This document shows, one piece after another, positions 1-9,133 of a DNA stretch of 64,000 nt. This DNA comes from Schlegelella_A sp036496385 (lineage in GTDB: Bacteria > Pseudomonadota > Gammaproteobacteria > Burkholderiales > Burkholderiaceae_C), in the NCBI GenBank assembly GCA_036496385.1, contig DASXLD010000003.1, positions 1 to 64,000 of the forward strand, in the 5' to 3' direction. Position 1 is the first letter of the stretch. Each line of letters opens with the position of its first letter. The notes under the pieces are model-generated. The model was given only the letters and a program-made list of their open reading frames with translations, searched no databases and was not told the DNA's origin. A program made the translations under genes and the position numbers.

Positions 1-246
1 GTTGGCCGGCTTTTCGGCGAGCGTCACATGGTGCGTGGCATCGACGAAGCGCTTGAACTCGGCGTTGGTGACGGCGTGGATATCCATCCAGAACCCGTTC
101 ACGCTCACCTTGTGCGCCGGCGCTTCCTCGGGGTAGTGGACATCGGATCCCATCAGGAACGTACCCCCGGGGATCCGCACCATGCCCTCGAGCACAGGAG
201 CGCGTGCTGCGCTGCCGGGGTGCGCCGCGTTCTCTTGCCTTGCCAC
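1..246 (-). CDS. Formylglycine-generating enzyme (FGE/SUMF1-like), N-terminal part only
   Basis: The reading frame is open from the left edge and has no stop in the window, so only the first 82 or fewer codons are present. From the ATG at 183 it reads MVRIPGGTFLMGSD, then HYPEEAPAH, then GFWMD and VTNAEFKRFV, which is the hallmark start of the FGE-sulfatase fold. This family oxidises the active-site cysteine of sulfatases to C-alpha-formylglycine. I placed the start at a GTG whose G overlaps the upstream sulfatase stop (TAGTG), which would couple translation; the internal ATG at 183 is the alternative. It is the last visible gene of a sulfatase operon whose four enzymes all need this modification. 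The catalytic cysteines lie outside the window, so activity cannot be judged. Confidence 0.85.
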   Translation of the reverse strand, partial: MARQENAAHPGSAARAPVLEGMVRIPGGTFLMGSDVHYPEEAPAHKVSVNGFWMDIHAVTNAEFKRFVDATHHVTLAEKPAN

Positions 247-2615
247 TACTGCCGCGCCATTACGAGGTTGAATCGCTCCTCGGCACCGATCAGGTGGTCG
301 TCATCCTTGGCGGCCTCGTCGATGTCGACGCGCACCCAGCCGATCTTGCCGCTGAAGGCGTTGTCGCGCGGGCCGTAGTCGGGCGACACGGGCTCGCCCG
401 CCTCGCAGCCGACATCCATCGTCTCGTCCATCGAGAACAGGAAGGCATGCGAGCGCTCGACGCGGCCCTCGCCGACTTTCGCGCCATCGACAAAGAGCGC
501 GATGCCGGCGCCCTTGCCGAGGCCGCCGCCGTCGTAGGCAAATTCCATCCGCACCTGATGCTTGCCGAGCGGAAGCGCCGCGCTCGCGGCGACTTCAAAG
601 CGGAGCAGGCCGAGGAAGTTGTAGTGGTACTTGAGCTTTCCTTCGTGCGCATAGAGGCTCCAGCCGCCCATGTGGCCACCGTGGGCGGCGATGACGCCCT
701 TCGTGCCGGCGGATGCGATCTCCACCTCGGCGGTGACCGAGTGCGACTTGTTCTTGGTGTTGATCGCCGTGTTCTCGGACAGCCGGCGCATCCCCGGGAA
801 GAGGAGCTGCGTGCTGCCACGCACGACCTGAGGGCGGCCGGCGATGTCCGAGTTCACGCGCTCGGCCTTGCGGTCGTCCAGGGGAAAGACGTTGTACTTC
901 GTGGCCTCGAGATCGAACAGGCGCTTCAGCTCGGCGACCTTTTCCGGCATCTTCTTCGCGAGGTCGCGCGCCTGCGACCAGTCCTTGGTCGTGTCGTAGA
1001 GCTCCCAGACATCGTCGCTCAAGGGCGGCTGCGCGCCCACCACCACCCAGGGCAGGTTGCCGTGCCGGGTGACCGCCGTCCAGCCCCGGTGATAGATACC
1101 GCGGTTGCACACCATCTCGAAGTACTGCGTCTCGTGCCGCTCGCCCGCCTTCGCGTCGTCGAACGAATACAGCATGCTGACGCCGTGCAGCGGCTCCTGC
1201 AGCACGCCGTTGACCAGGGTCGGCTCGGGTAACCGGGCCGCTTCGAGGATGGTCGGCGCGACGTCGATCACGTGATGGAACTGCGAGCGGATCTCGCCCT
1301 TCGCCTTGATGCCCTTGGGCCAGTGGACGACCGCGCCGTTGCGGGTGCCGCCGAAATGCGACGCGACCTGCTTGGTCCACTGGTACGGCGTGTCCATCGC
1401 GTGCGCCCAGCCGACGGCGTAGTGGTTCTGCGCCCGCGCCGAGCCCAGCTCGTCGATGCGCTCGATCATGAGCTCGGGGGTGGCGAGGTCGGGGGCTTCG
1501 GCGCCGGCCTTGTCGTTCCAGGCACCGATCAGCGAGCCTTCGGCGGAAGCGCCGTTGTCGCCGATGATGTAGTAGACGAGGGTGTCGTCCAGGATCCCGA
1601 GCTCGGCGAGCGAATCGACGACGCGGCCGACGTGATGATCGGCGAACTCGAGGAACGCCGCGTAGATCTCCATCTCGCGCGCGAGCACGGGGCGCAGCTT
1701 CGGGTCCATCTTCTCCCACGCCGGAATGTCCTGCGGTCGCTTGGTCAGCTCGCACTCCGGCGGGATGACGCCGAGCTTCTTCTGGCGCGCGAAGGTCTCC
1801 TCGCGCAGCTGGTCCCAGCCCTGGTCGAACTGGCCCTTGTACTTGGCGATCCAATCGGGTGGCACCTGGTGCGGTGCGTGGGTAGCGCCGGGTGCGAAAT
1901 AGACGAAGAATGGCTTGTCCGGCGCGATCGACTTTTGCTGGCGGATGTAGGCGATCGCCTTGTCGGCGAGGTCTTCCATCAGATGGTAGCCCTCCTCCGG
2001 AGTGCGATCCGCTTCGACCGGCGTGGTGCCGTCGAAGAGGTTCGGGTAGAACTGGTTGCTCTCGCCGCCGATGAAGCCGAAGAAGTGCTCGAAGCCCGAG
2101 CCCGTGGGCCAATGGTCGTAAGGGCCGATCGGTGTCGTCTCGAAGACCGGCACTTCGTGGCACTTGCCGAACTGCGCCGTCGAGTAGCCGTTCAGCTTGA
2201 GGGTCTCGGCGAGCGGCGCGCAGGTGTTGGGCCGCAGCGAGTTGTAGCCCGGCGCCGAGGTCGCGATCTCGGTGATGCCGCCCATGCCCACCGCGTGGTG
2301 GTTGCGGCCCGACAGCATCGCCGCGCGCGTCGGCGAGCAGAGCGCCGTGGTGTGGAAGCGGTTGTACTTGAGCCCGTTGGCTGCGAGCCGCTCGGCCGTC
2401 GGCGTGCGGCACGGGCCGCCGAACGCGCTCGACGCGCCGAAGCCGACGTCGTCGAGCAGGATCACCAGCACGTTGGGCGCACCGGTCGGCGGCCGCAAGG
2501 GCACGATCGGCGGGAACTTGGTGTCGGGGTCCTTGGCGTCGTAGGTCGTGAGGCTGACCGGCTTGCGGTCGGGGATCGGCAGGACGCCGCGTTCGAGCGA
2601 GTCACGGGAAGACAT
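246..2615 (-). CDS. Arylsulfatase, about 790 aa, Cys-type (sulfatase 1)
   Basis: Hydrolyses sulfate esters. The alkaline-phosphatase-fold sulfatase domain begins with the metal-binding pair DD at residues 55-56 (VILLDDVGFG). The maturation signature C-S-P-T-R is at Cys93, the cysteine that FGE would convert to formylglycine. NHHAVGMGG follows, then the GKCHEVP and FVYFAPGATHAPH blocks typical of large bacterial arylsulfatases. Residues from about 620 to the end form a second beta-sandwich region also seen in sulfatase 2. The start at 2615 was chosen because AAGGAG lies just upstream; 15 more codons are open before it. No signal peptide is evident, so a cytoplasmic location is likely unless export is non-classical. 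The natural substrate is not visible from sequence. Confidence 0.95.
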   Translation of the reverse strand: MSSRDSLERGVLPIPDRKPVSLTTYDAKDPDTKFPPIVPLRPPTGAPNVLVILLDDVGFGASSAFGGPCRTPTAERLAANGLKYNRFHTTALCSPTRAAMLSGRNHHAVGMGGITEIATSAPGYNSLRPNTCAPLAETLKLNGYSTAQFGKCHEVPVFETTPIGPYDHWPTGSGFEHFFGFIGGESNQFYPNLFDGTTPVEADRTPEEGYHLMEDLADKAIAYIRQQKSIAPDKPFFVYFAPGATHAPHQVPPDWIAKYKGQFDQGWDQLREETFARQKKLGVIPPECELTKRPQDIPAWEKMDPKLRPVLAREMEIYAAFLEFADHHVGRVVDSLAELGILDDTLVYYIIGDNGASAEGSLIGAWNDKAGAEAPDLATPELMIERIDELGSARAQNHYAVGWAHAMDTPYQWTKQVASHFGGTRNGAVVHWPKGIKAKGEIRSQFHHVIDVAPTILEAARLPEPTLVNGVLQEPLHGVSMLYSFDDAKAGERHETQYFEMVCNRGIYHRGWTAVTRHGNLPWVVVGAQPPLSDDVWELYDTTKDWSQARDLAKKMPEKVAELKRLFDLEATKYNVFPLDDRKAERVNSDIAGRPQVVRGSTQLLFPGMRRLSENTAINTKNKSHSVTAEVEIASAGTKGVIAAHGGHMGGWSLYAHEGKLKYHYNFLGLLRFEVAASAALPLGKHQVRMEFAYDGGGLGKGAGIALFVDGAKVGEGRVERSHAFLFSMDETMDVGCEAGEPVSPDYGPRDNAFSGKIGWVRVDIDEAAKDDDHLIGAEERFNLVMARQ

Positions 2616-2704
2616 AGGGTGCTCCTTGCGATCCGGTAGGCGGGTCATGTGGGTCGGCACGGATCACGGCGCCGAAGCAATGGGGTGGGCCAGCGCCAAG
2701 CGAC

Positions 2705-3679
2705 TCATGGCTTGGCCTCCCACAGCGGGATGGCGAGGGTGAGCCACGCGTTCCAACCATGGGGCCGGTTCTGCGCGTTGAATTCGTGGTAGCCCTTGAG
2801 GTTGAGGTACCACTTCTTTTCGCGGACTTTGAAGAACCACCCGGCCTGCGGTCCGATGCCCCATACCTTCGACTTGAAGTCGCCGAGGGTTGCGCCGCTG
2901 CCGCTGTCGCCGCTGAGCTGGTTGTAGGCATAGCCGACCACACCGGCATGGAAAGTCGGCGAAAAGAAATGCGACGCCGCCCCGTCCAGATGCCCATCCA
3001 CCCCGTTGCGGTAGCTCGTGTCGTGATTCTCGAAGTTGTAGGTGAAGCCGATCGCGGCCGAGAACTCGTTGCCGCTCTTCTCGTCGAAATACGTGTAGCC
3101 GCTACCCGCGTCCAACACCCAGTGGTTGATGCCGATGTTGGCAAGGCGGGTCGGGTCATAGGCGCCGACCGGCACGTCTGCCGCGGCATACACCATGTAG
3201 TTATGCGCCCCGCGGTTCCACTTGAGCGTGGCGGTTGGATACAGGTCACTGAGGCCGGTGCGCGAATCGCTCTCGCTGCCCGAGAGCACGGCGCCGCTCG
3301 GTCCGGTGAGCGTGGCCTCGATGCCCGCCTTCACTCTCCCAAGGGCACCCGCCACGCTCACCGCAGCCTGGCCACCCGCGACAGGCGACGCGAAGGTGTA
3401 GGTCGGGGCAACGAAAACGAAGTCTGCCCGCGCGTTCAGGCCCGCCGTGAGCCGGGCTCCGCGAACAAAGGTCTTGTCATCACCGGCCGATGCGGGACCA
3501 TGGTAGTAGATGAACGGCAGTGCCCAGCCGGGCTCGGAAGGTGCAGCAGCGAAGCTGCCGTAGTTTCCGGGCAACCAGAAGCTCACTCCGCCTTCATCGG
3601 CAAAGAGCGATGGTGAGAACGTTGTCAGTGCGATGCCGGTACAGACCGTTGCCTGTCGACGCGCGTTCGTGCTCATCAT
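2705..3679 (-). CDS. Outer-membrane channel-like protein, MetA-pathway phenol degradation/SphA family
   Basis: A 324-residue beta-rich protein with an N-terminal signal peptide (cleavage probably after SLFA) and the family start GGVSFWLPGNYGSFAA followed by PGWALPFIYYH. It then has many alternating strands with aromatic girdle residues and ends in a terminal strand NAWLTLAIPLWEAKP. Proteins of this family (Phenol_MetA_deg, COG4313) are thought to be outer-membrane channels for hydrophobic or aromatic compounds. It lies between two paralogous sulfatases on the same strand (41 and 89 bp gaps), so it probably admits the sulfated substrate or releases the desulfated product. Family assignment is by recognition; the transport role is inference. 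The ribosome site is weak and a second ATG directly follows the first. Confidence 0.75.
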   Translation of the reverse strand: MMSTNARRQATVCTGIALTTFSPSLFADEGGVSFWLPGNYGSFAAAPSEPGWALPFIYYHGPASAGDDKTFVRGARLTAGLNARADFVFVAPTYTFASPVAGGQAAVSVAGALGRVKAGIEATLTGPSGAVLSGSESDSRTGLSDLYPTATLKWNRGAHNYMVYAAADVPVGAYDPTRLANIGINHWVLDAGSGYTYFDEKSGNEFSAAIGFTYNFENHDTSYRNGVDGHLDGAASHFFSPTFHAGVVGYAYNQLSGDSGSGATLGDFKSKVWGIGPQAGWFFKVREKKWYLNLKGYHEFNAQNRPHGWNAWLTLAIPLWEAKP

Positions 3680-3720
3680 CGGTCGCTTGAACTCGGGCGG
3701 CTGTGGTAACTATCCGTTCG

Positions 3721-6123
3721 CTATTGCGTCGCCATCGCAAGCCGGGCGCGTGCCTCATGCTGCTCGGCGAGCTCCTCGAAGCTCGCTTCGCTGACGTCGA
3801 CCATCACCTTGATCATCCTGCCGGTGAACGGGAAGGGTGACTCGTACAGATCAGACACCGGCGAGACCGTATCGCAGCCGACGTCGAAACCCTCGTTGAC
3901 GGTGAAATAGCCGGCGACCTGCTGCTCGAAGCGACCCTGGCCGATGCTCTTTCTGCCCAGGCGAAGGGTCACGTTCCCACCGCCGCCGAACTTGCCTTCC
4001 TGGTCGACTTTCACTTCGGCGGAGAGCACGTGATGTCCTGGCGGAATCGTCTTCGTGGACGACACCCGATAGTGAACCTCGTTGTAGTAGTTGTGCTCCC
4101 AATGAAGCTTGCCGTCCTTGATGAAGAGGGAAAACCCGCCGGAAATGCCACCACAGCAGACAAGCACGCCTTCGGCGCCGCTCTCCGGAATCTCGACCTC
4201 GGCGGCCAGCGTATGGTGGACGTTCTTCGTGTTCGGCGAGGAGCGCTCACCGAGCCGGACAGTACCCGCGGCATAGACGAAGTGCGTCTTGCCGCGAATA
4301 TGGCTCGGGTGCAGCTTCGGATCGGCGCGCTGAGCGAAGCGATCGTCGAGCGGAAGCACGTTGTACTTGGCCGCCTCGGCCATGAAACGATCCTGCAGCT
4401 CGCGCAGCTTCTGCGGTTCCCGGTCCGCCAGGTCGTCGGCCTGCGAAAAATCCTTCTCGATGTTGTAGAGCTCCCAGCTGTCCTCGTCGAAGCTCGCGCC
4501 CCCGGAGGTGAGCCAGGGCAGTCTGCCGTGCAGGCAGCCAGCCACCCAGCCGTCGTGATACAGGGCACGGTTGCCGAGCATCTCGAAGTACTGCGTGACT
4601 CGCCGGCCGGAGGCGTTCCTGTCCGCGAACGTGTACGCCATGCTGATGCCCTCGATCGGCTTCTGCGGCACGCCGTTCACTTCGCGCGGCTCGGGGATTC
4701 CCGCCACCTCGAGGATCGTCGGCGCGATGTCGATGCAGTGGTGGAACTGCGAGCGCATGCCGCCGCGGTCGGGGATGCCTTTGGGCCACGACATGACCAG
4801 GCCATTGCGCGTTCCCCCGAAGTGCGACGCCACCTGCTTCATCCACTGGAACGGCGACGAGCCTGCCCAGCACCAGCCCACCGGGTAGTGGTTCTCGTGC
4901 AGGGGGCCACCGATCTCGTCGATGTGCTTGAGCATGAACGATACGTCGTCGAGAAGACCCAGCTGGGTTTTCATGTTGTTGAGCGTTCCCGTCAGGGAAC
5001 CTTCGCCGCTCGGGCCGTTGTCGCCCACGACGTAGATGATCAGCGTGTCGTCGCGCAGGCCCATTCCTTCGATCGCGTCCACCACCTTGCCGACCTGGGC
5101 ATCGACATGCTCGAGGAAGCCGGCGAAGACCTCCTGCATCCGTGCGTAGAGGCGTTTCTCGTCCGCCGAGCGCGACTCCCATGACGGAATCGAATCGGGC
5201 CGCGGCGTGAGCTTCGTCCCCTTCGGAACGAGGCCGAGCTTCTTCTGGTTTTCGAAGGCGATCTCGCGCTGCCGGTCCCAGCCGTGGTCGAACTTGCCTC
5301 TGTACTTGTCGGCCCATTCCTTGGCGACGTGATGCGGGCTGTGGCAAGCCCCCGGCGCGAAGTACATGAAGAACGGCTTGTCGGGCGCGCCCGCCTTCTG
5401 CTGGCTGAGCCAGGAGATCGCTTTGTCGGCGATCGCTTCCGAGAAATGCCAGTTGGGATCGTCGTGTGGGGGCTCGTTCGGCACCGTGTTCTCGAACAGG
5501 GGTGTGTGCCATTGGCTCGCCTCTCCACCCTGGAATCCGTACCAGTAGTCGAAGCCCTTTCCGGTCGGCCAGCGGTCGAACGGGCCAGCGGCGCTCAGCT
5601 CGTGGTCAGGCGTGTTGTGCCATTTGCCGAAGGCAGCCGTGCTGTAGTGATTGCCTCTGAGGATCTCCGCGATCGAGGCTGCCTCCCTGGGCCAGGAGCC
5701 GTCATAGCCCGGAAATCCGGTCGCCATTTCCGTGATGACGCCCGTGTGGACGGAGTGATGGTTGCGGCCGGACAGCATCGCAGCGCGCGACGGCGAGCAG
5801 AGCGCCGTCGTGTGGAAGCGGTTGTAGCGCAGGCCCTCGTCGGCGAGACGCTGCAAGGTCGGCGTGTTCGCCGGCCCTCCGAAGGTGCTGGTCTGACCGA
5901 AGCCGACATCGTCCAGCAGCACCAGCAGCACGTTCGGTGCGCCAGCCGGTGGCGTCGGGAGTGAAATGACATCGGCCTCGGAGTCGGCGTAGGTGCTGCC
6001 GATCCGTCCCCGAAACCGCGGATCGGGCAACGGCAGCGTGTCGGACAGAAGCGAGCTTGTCGAACTCTCTCCAGCCGTCGCTTGCGACTGCGTCCCTCTT
6101 GTCTTGCCTTCTCTCGTACTCAT
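3721..6123 (-). CDS. Arylsulfatase, 800 aa, Cys-type (sulfatase 2)
   Basis: A paralogue of sulfatase 1 with the same architecture. A 60-residue hydrophilic leader precedes the metal pair DD at residues 71-72. The formylglycine signature C-S-P-S-R is at Cys109, then NHHSVHTG, GKWHNTP and YFAPGACHSPHH. The same C-terminal beta-sandwich region (SGAEGVLVCCGGISGGFSL and on) closes the protein. The two share the block HTTALCSPxRAAMLSGRNHH, so they arose by duplication and now differ in substrate-pocket residues. Only 3 bp separate it from the upstream sulfatase 3 stop, so it is co-transcribed. No signal peptide is visible. Confidence 0.95.
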   Translation of the reverse strand: MSTREGKTRGTQSQATAGESSTSSLLSDTLPLPDPRFRGRIGSTYADSEADVISLPTPPAGAPNVLLVLLDDVGFGQTSTFGGPANTPTLQRLADEGLRYNRFHTTALCSPSRAAMLSGRNHHSVHTGVITEMATGFPGYDGSWPREAASIAEILRGNHYSTAAFGKWHNTPDHELSAAGPFDRWPTGKGFDYWYGFQGGEASQWHTPLFENTVPNEPPHDDPNWHFSEAIADKAISWLSQQKAGAPDKPFFMYFAPGACHSPHHVAKEWADKYRGKFDHGWDRQREIAFENQKKLGLVPKGTKLTPRPDSIPSWESRSADEKRLYARMQEVFAGFLEHVDAQVGKVVDAIEGMGLRDDTLIIYVVGDNGPSGEGSLTGTLNNMKTQLGLLDDVSFMLKHIDEIGGPLHENHYPVGWCWAGSSPFQWMKQVASHFGGTRNGLVMSWPKGIPDRGGMRSQFHHCIDIAPTILEVAGIPEPREVNGVPQKPIEGISMAYTFADRNASGRRVTQYFEMLGNRALYHDGWVAGCLHGRLPWLTSGGASFDEDSWELYNIEKDFSQADDLADREPQKLRELQDRFMAEAAKYNVLPLDDRFAQRADPKLHPSHIRGKTHFVYAAGTVRLGERSSPNTKNVHHTLAAEVEIPESGAEGVLVCCGGISGGFSLFIKDGKLHWEHNYYNEVHYRVSSTKTIPPGHHVLSAEVKVDQEGKFGGGGNVTLRLGRKSIGQGRFEQQVAGYFTVNEGFDVGCDTVSPVSDLYESPFPFTGRMIKVMVDVSEASFEELAEQHEARARLAMATQ

Positions 6124-6126
6124 GTT

Positions 6127-7524
6127 TCATCCCCGGTTCTTTGTCTCCTGGCGCGGGACGTGGTCGAGCGGTGCGCCTGCCGGTATCAGAGGCTCGCGCC
6201 GCACGCTGGCCGCGAAATCCTTCAGGATCTTTCCGAAGTGGATCGATGTCCAGGAATGCACGTAAGGGAAATCGAAGGGCTTGCGCTCCTTCGGATCGAC
6301 GATCAGGTTGATGAGATACGGCGTGGCGAGCTTCTGGATTGGATCGGCGAACGTCTTCTGCATCTGGAACACCAGCTTGAAGTCGTGCCACTTCACGCCA
6401 TACAGCGTCTCGCCCATCCAGTACGGGAACCCGTCGCGCGCGGAATGTTTCTGCTTCCCTTCCAGAAATGCGCGCTGGTCGACGCCGTCGATCACGCGGT
6501 CTTCCGGTACGTCCGCGCCGGCCCAGCGCAGGAGGGTGGTGAACATGTCGGCGATGTGGACGATGTCATTGCTATGCGCTCCGGCCGGCACCCTGCCCGG
6601 GTAGCGCAGCAGGCAGGGCGTGCGCAGCGACCCTTCCATCCCGGTGAAATAGGAGCCGTCGAAGAACCCCGGATGACCACGCCAGGGCTCCATCTCCTCC
6701 GGGCCGTTGTCGCCGGAGAAAACGACGATCGTGTCGCCCTCGACGCCAAGCTCTTTCAGGTAGTCGAGCAGGGTGCCGAAATCAGCATCGAGCTGAAGCA
6801 AGCAGTCGGCCCATTCGCCCTGGCCGGACTTTCCCTTGAACTCAGCGCGCGGGAGGATGGGAAAGTGCATCAGCGAATGGTTGAAGTACAGGAAGAAGGG
6901 TTTGTCCGCCTCCACGCTGCGCTTCATGAACGCCTTGCTGCGCTCGAGGAATTCGGCATCGATGTCGCGCCGCACTTGCTGTGTCAGCTGCCTCACCTCG
7001 CGGACCTTCCCGCCCTTGCGGCTCTCGAGGACGCTGGTGATCCCGTCCCGCTTGGGGTCGTACCACGGATCGTCGGGCCATAGGCTTTCGTCCCACGTGC
7101 GCGGAATGCCGAGCCATTCGTCGAAGCCGTGATCGGTGGGCCAGCGGCCCTCGGATGCCCCGATGTGCCATTTGCCGTAGCACGCGGTGGCATAGCCCTG
7201 GGCCGACAGCACGTCGGCCATGGTCTTCTCCCAGGCCACCAGCCCGCCTTCGTCGCCGGGCAGCGCGACGGTATGGTTGCCCGAACGGATCGCGTAGCGA
7301 CCGGTCATCAGCGCCGCGCGGCTCGGACTGCATTGAGCTTCCGGCGCGAAGTTGAGCAGCTTCATTCCTTCGCCGGCGAAGTTGTCGATGCGCCGGGTGT
7401 CGGCGCCGCGCAGGACGCCGCCGCCATAGCAGCCGAGCTCGCCGTAGCCGAGGTTGTCGACCAGGAAATAGATGATGTTGGAAGGGCGTCCCGCGGCTTG
7501 CTTCGCCGGCTTCGTGGCTGCCAT
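6127..7524 (-). CDS. Sulfatase, 465 aa, Cys-type (sulfatase 3)
   Basis: A single-domain sulfatase. After a short leader (MAATKPAKQAAGRPS) it reads NIIYFLVDNLGYGELGCYGG, so the first metal motif is D23-N24 rather than the usual DD. The formylglycine signature C-S-P-S-R is at Cys65, followed by GRYAIRSGNHTV; later blocks include YGKWHIG, FLYFNHSLMHFPILP and FSGDNGPE. The start at 7524 is one base after the stop of sulfatase 4, and a longer open frame upstream overlaps that gene and is a shadow. It shares only the core fold with sulfatases 1 and 2, so it is not a recent duplicate. Substrate unknown. Confidence 0.93.
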   Translation of the reverse strand: MAATKPAKQAAGRPSNIIYFLVDNLGYGELGCYGGGVLRGADTRRIDNFAGEGMKLLNFAPEAQCSPSRAALMTGRYAIRSGNHTVALPGDEGGLVAWEKTMADVLSAQGYATACYGKWHIGASEGRWPTDHGFDEWLGIPRTWDESLWPDDPWYDPKRDGITSVLESRKGGKVREVRQLTQQVRRDIDAEFLERSKAFMKRSVEADKPFFLYFNHSLMHFPILPRAEFKGKSGQGEWADCLLQLDADFGTLLDYLKELGVEGDTIVVFSGDNGPEEMEPWRGHPGFFDGSYFTGMEGSLRTPCLLRYPGRVPAGAHSNDIVHIADMFTTLLRWAGADVPEDRVIDGVDQRAFLEGKQKHSARDGFPYWMGETLYGVKWHDFKLVFQMQKTFADPIQKLATPYLINLIVDPKERKPFDFPYVHSWTSIHFGKILKDFAASVRREPLIPAGAPLDHVPRQETKNRG

Positions 7525-7525
7525 C

Positions 7526-9058
7526 TCAGTTCGACCCGGCAACGTCGTTGATCTTTTCGTGCGCGTTCTCGATCGTGAACGAGCCCGGCTTCTGCGCGGG
7601 AGGGAACTCCTTGAACGTCGCCATGAACTTGGCGACGATCGTCTGGGCGCCGAGCATGATGTAGCCGTTGTGGAGCAACCAGTCGTAGTACGTGTTCGAC
7701 GTCGTGTCCGCGCGCTCGTACGGATCCGTGCGCAGGTTGAACAGCTTCGGCAGGCGAAGGCGCGTGAAGGGCTCGGCCCAGACCTGCAGCGTCCCCTGGC
7801 AACGCTGCTCCATGAAGACGATCTTCCAGTTGTCGAAGCGCAGCCCAAGCACGTCGCCGTCGTCGCTGAAGTAGAAGAACCCCTGCCGCGGGCTCTCCTT
7901 CTGCGCGCCGGTCAGGTGCGGCAGCATGTCGTAGCCGTCGATGTGGTTCTTGAACTTCTTGCCGTTGACGGTGGCGCCCTTCTTCAGCCTTTCGACGAGG
8001 TCGGTGTCGCCCGCCATCGCGAGGAAGGTCGGCAGCCAGTCGTGGTGCTGGACGATGCCGTTGGAGATGCTGCCCGGCGAGATCTTGCCGGGCCAGCGCA
8101 CCAGCTTCGGCACCCGGAATGCGCCTTCCCAGTTGGTGTTCTTCTCGCTGCGGAACGGCGTCATCCCGGCGTCCGGCCAGGAGTTCATGTGCGGGCCGTT
8201 GTCGGACGAATACATCACGAAGGTGTCTTCGGCGATGGCGAGCTCGTCGAGCAGGTCGAGCATCTGGCCCACCAGCTTGTCGTGGTCGATCATCGTGTCG
8301 TGGTACGGCGACTGCCAGCGGCCGGACTGGCCCAGGCTTTCGGGCTTCGTGTGGGTGATCCAGTGCATGTGGCTGGTGTTGAGCCACACGAAGAAGGGCT
8401 CACTGGCCTCGTGCTGGCGCTTGATGAAGTCGGTCGCGGCGGCGGCGAACTCGTCGTCGCAGGTCTCCATCCGCTTCGAGTTGAGCGGCCCGGTGTCCTC
8501 GATCCTCTGCTTGCCGATGCGGCCCCAGCGCGGCTGCTCGGTGGTGTCGTCCTGGTCGGTGGCCCACGAGTGGATGACCCCGCGCGGCCCGAACGTTTCG
8601 CGGTACTTCGGGTCCTTCGGATAGTTGGCCATCTCCGGCTCTTCCTCGGCATTGAGGTGATAGAGGTTGCCGAAGAACTCGTCGAAGCCGTGCACGGTGG
8701 GCAGATACTCGTTGCGGTCGCCCAGGTGGTTCTTGCCGAACTGGCCGGTGGCGTAGCCCTGGTCCTTCAGCAGGTCGGCGATCGTGACGGTCCCGGCCTT
8801 CAAGCCCTGCGGCGCGGCGGGCGCGCCCACCTTCGAGAGCCCCGTGCGGTAGACGCTCTGCCCGGTGATGAACGACGAGCGCCCCGCCGTGCACGACTGT
8901 TCGCCATAGGCATCGGTGAACATCATTCCTTCCTTCGCGATCCGGTCGATGTTCGGGGTGCGATACCCCATCAGTCCGTGCGAGTAGCAGCTCAGGTTCG
9001 AGATGCCGATATCGTCGCCCCAGATGACGAGGATGTTGGGCTTGCCCTTCGTTGCCAT
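7526..9058 (-). CDS. Arylsulfatase, 510 aa, Cys-type with CTAGR signature (sulfatase 4)
   Basis: Sulfatase-fold hydrolase starting almost at once with KPNILVIWGDDIG (metal pair D15-D16). The maturation motif is C56-T-A-G-R, with Ala in place of the usual Pro, a variant still accepted by FGE because the consensus is C-x-(P/A)-x-R. It continues with SSFITGQSVYRTGL, FGKNHLGD and FFVWLNTSHMHW. A good Shine-Dalgarno (AAGGAG) precedes the ATG. It is the first sulfatase transcribed in the operon, 75 bp after the membrane protein, and it nearly abuts sulfatase 3. It has no obvious signal peptide. Confidence 0.93.
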   Translation of the reverse strand: MATKGKPNILVIWGDDIGISNLSCYSHGLMGYRTPNIDRIAKEGMMFTDAYGEQSCTAGRSSFITGQSVYRTGLSKVGAPAAPQGLKAGTVTIADLLKDQGYATGQFGKNHLGDRNEYLPTVHGFDEFFGNLYHLNAEEEPEMANYPKDPKYRETFGPRGVIHSWATDQDDTTEQPRWGRIGKQRIEDTGPLNSKRMETCDDEFAAAATDFIKRQHEASEPFFVWLNTSHMHWITHTKPESLGQSGRWQSPYHDTMIDHDKLVGQMLDLLDELAIAEDTFVMYSSDNGPHMNSWPDAGMTPFRSEKNTNWEGAFRVPKLVRWPGKISPGSISNGIVQHHDWLPTFLAMAGDTDLVERLKKGATVNGKKFKNHIDGYDMLPHLTGAQKESPRQGFFYFSDDGDVLGLRFDNWKIVFMEQRCQGTLQVWAEPFTRLRLPKLFNLRTDPYERADTTSNTYYDWLLHNGYIMLGAQTIVAKFMATFKEFPPAQKPGSFTIENAHEKINDVAGSN

Positions 9059-9133
9059 TGCTCGCTCCTTCGCTTGAACTTCCCTTCACGGGTTCGAAAA
9101 TGCGCGTCGAGTCGCGCTTCCTGTCGACCCGAG

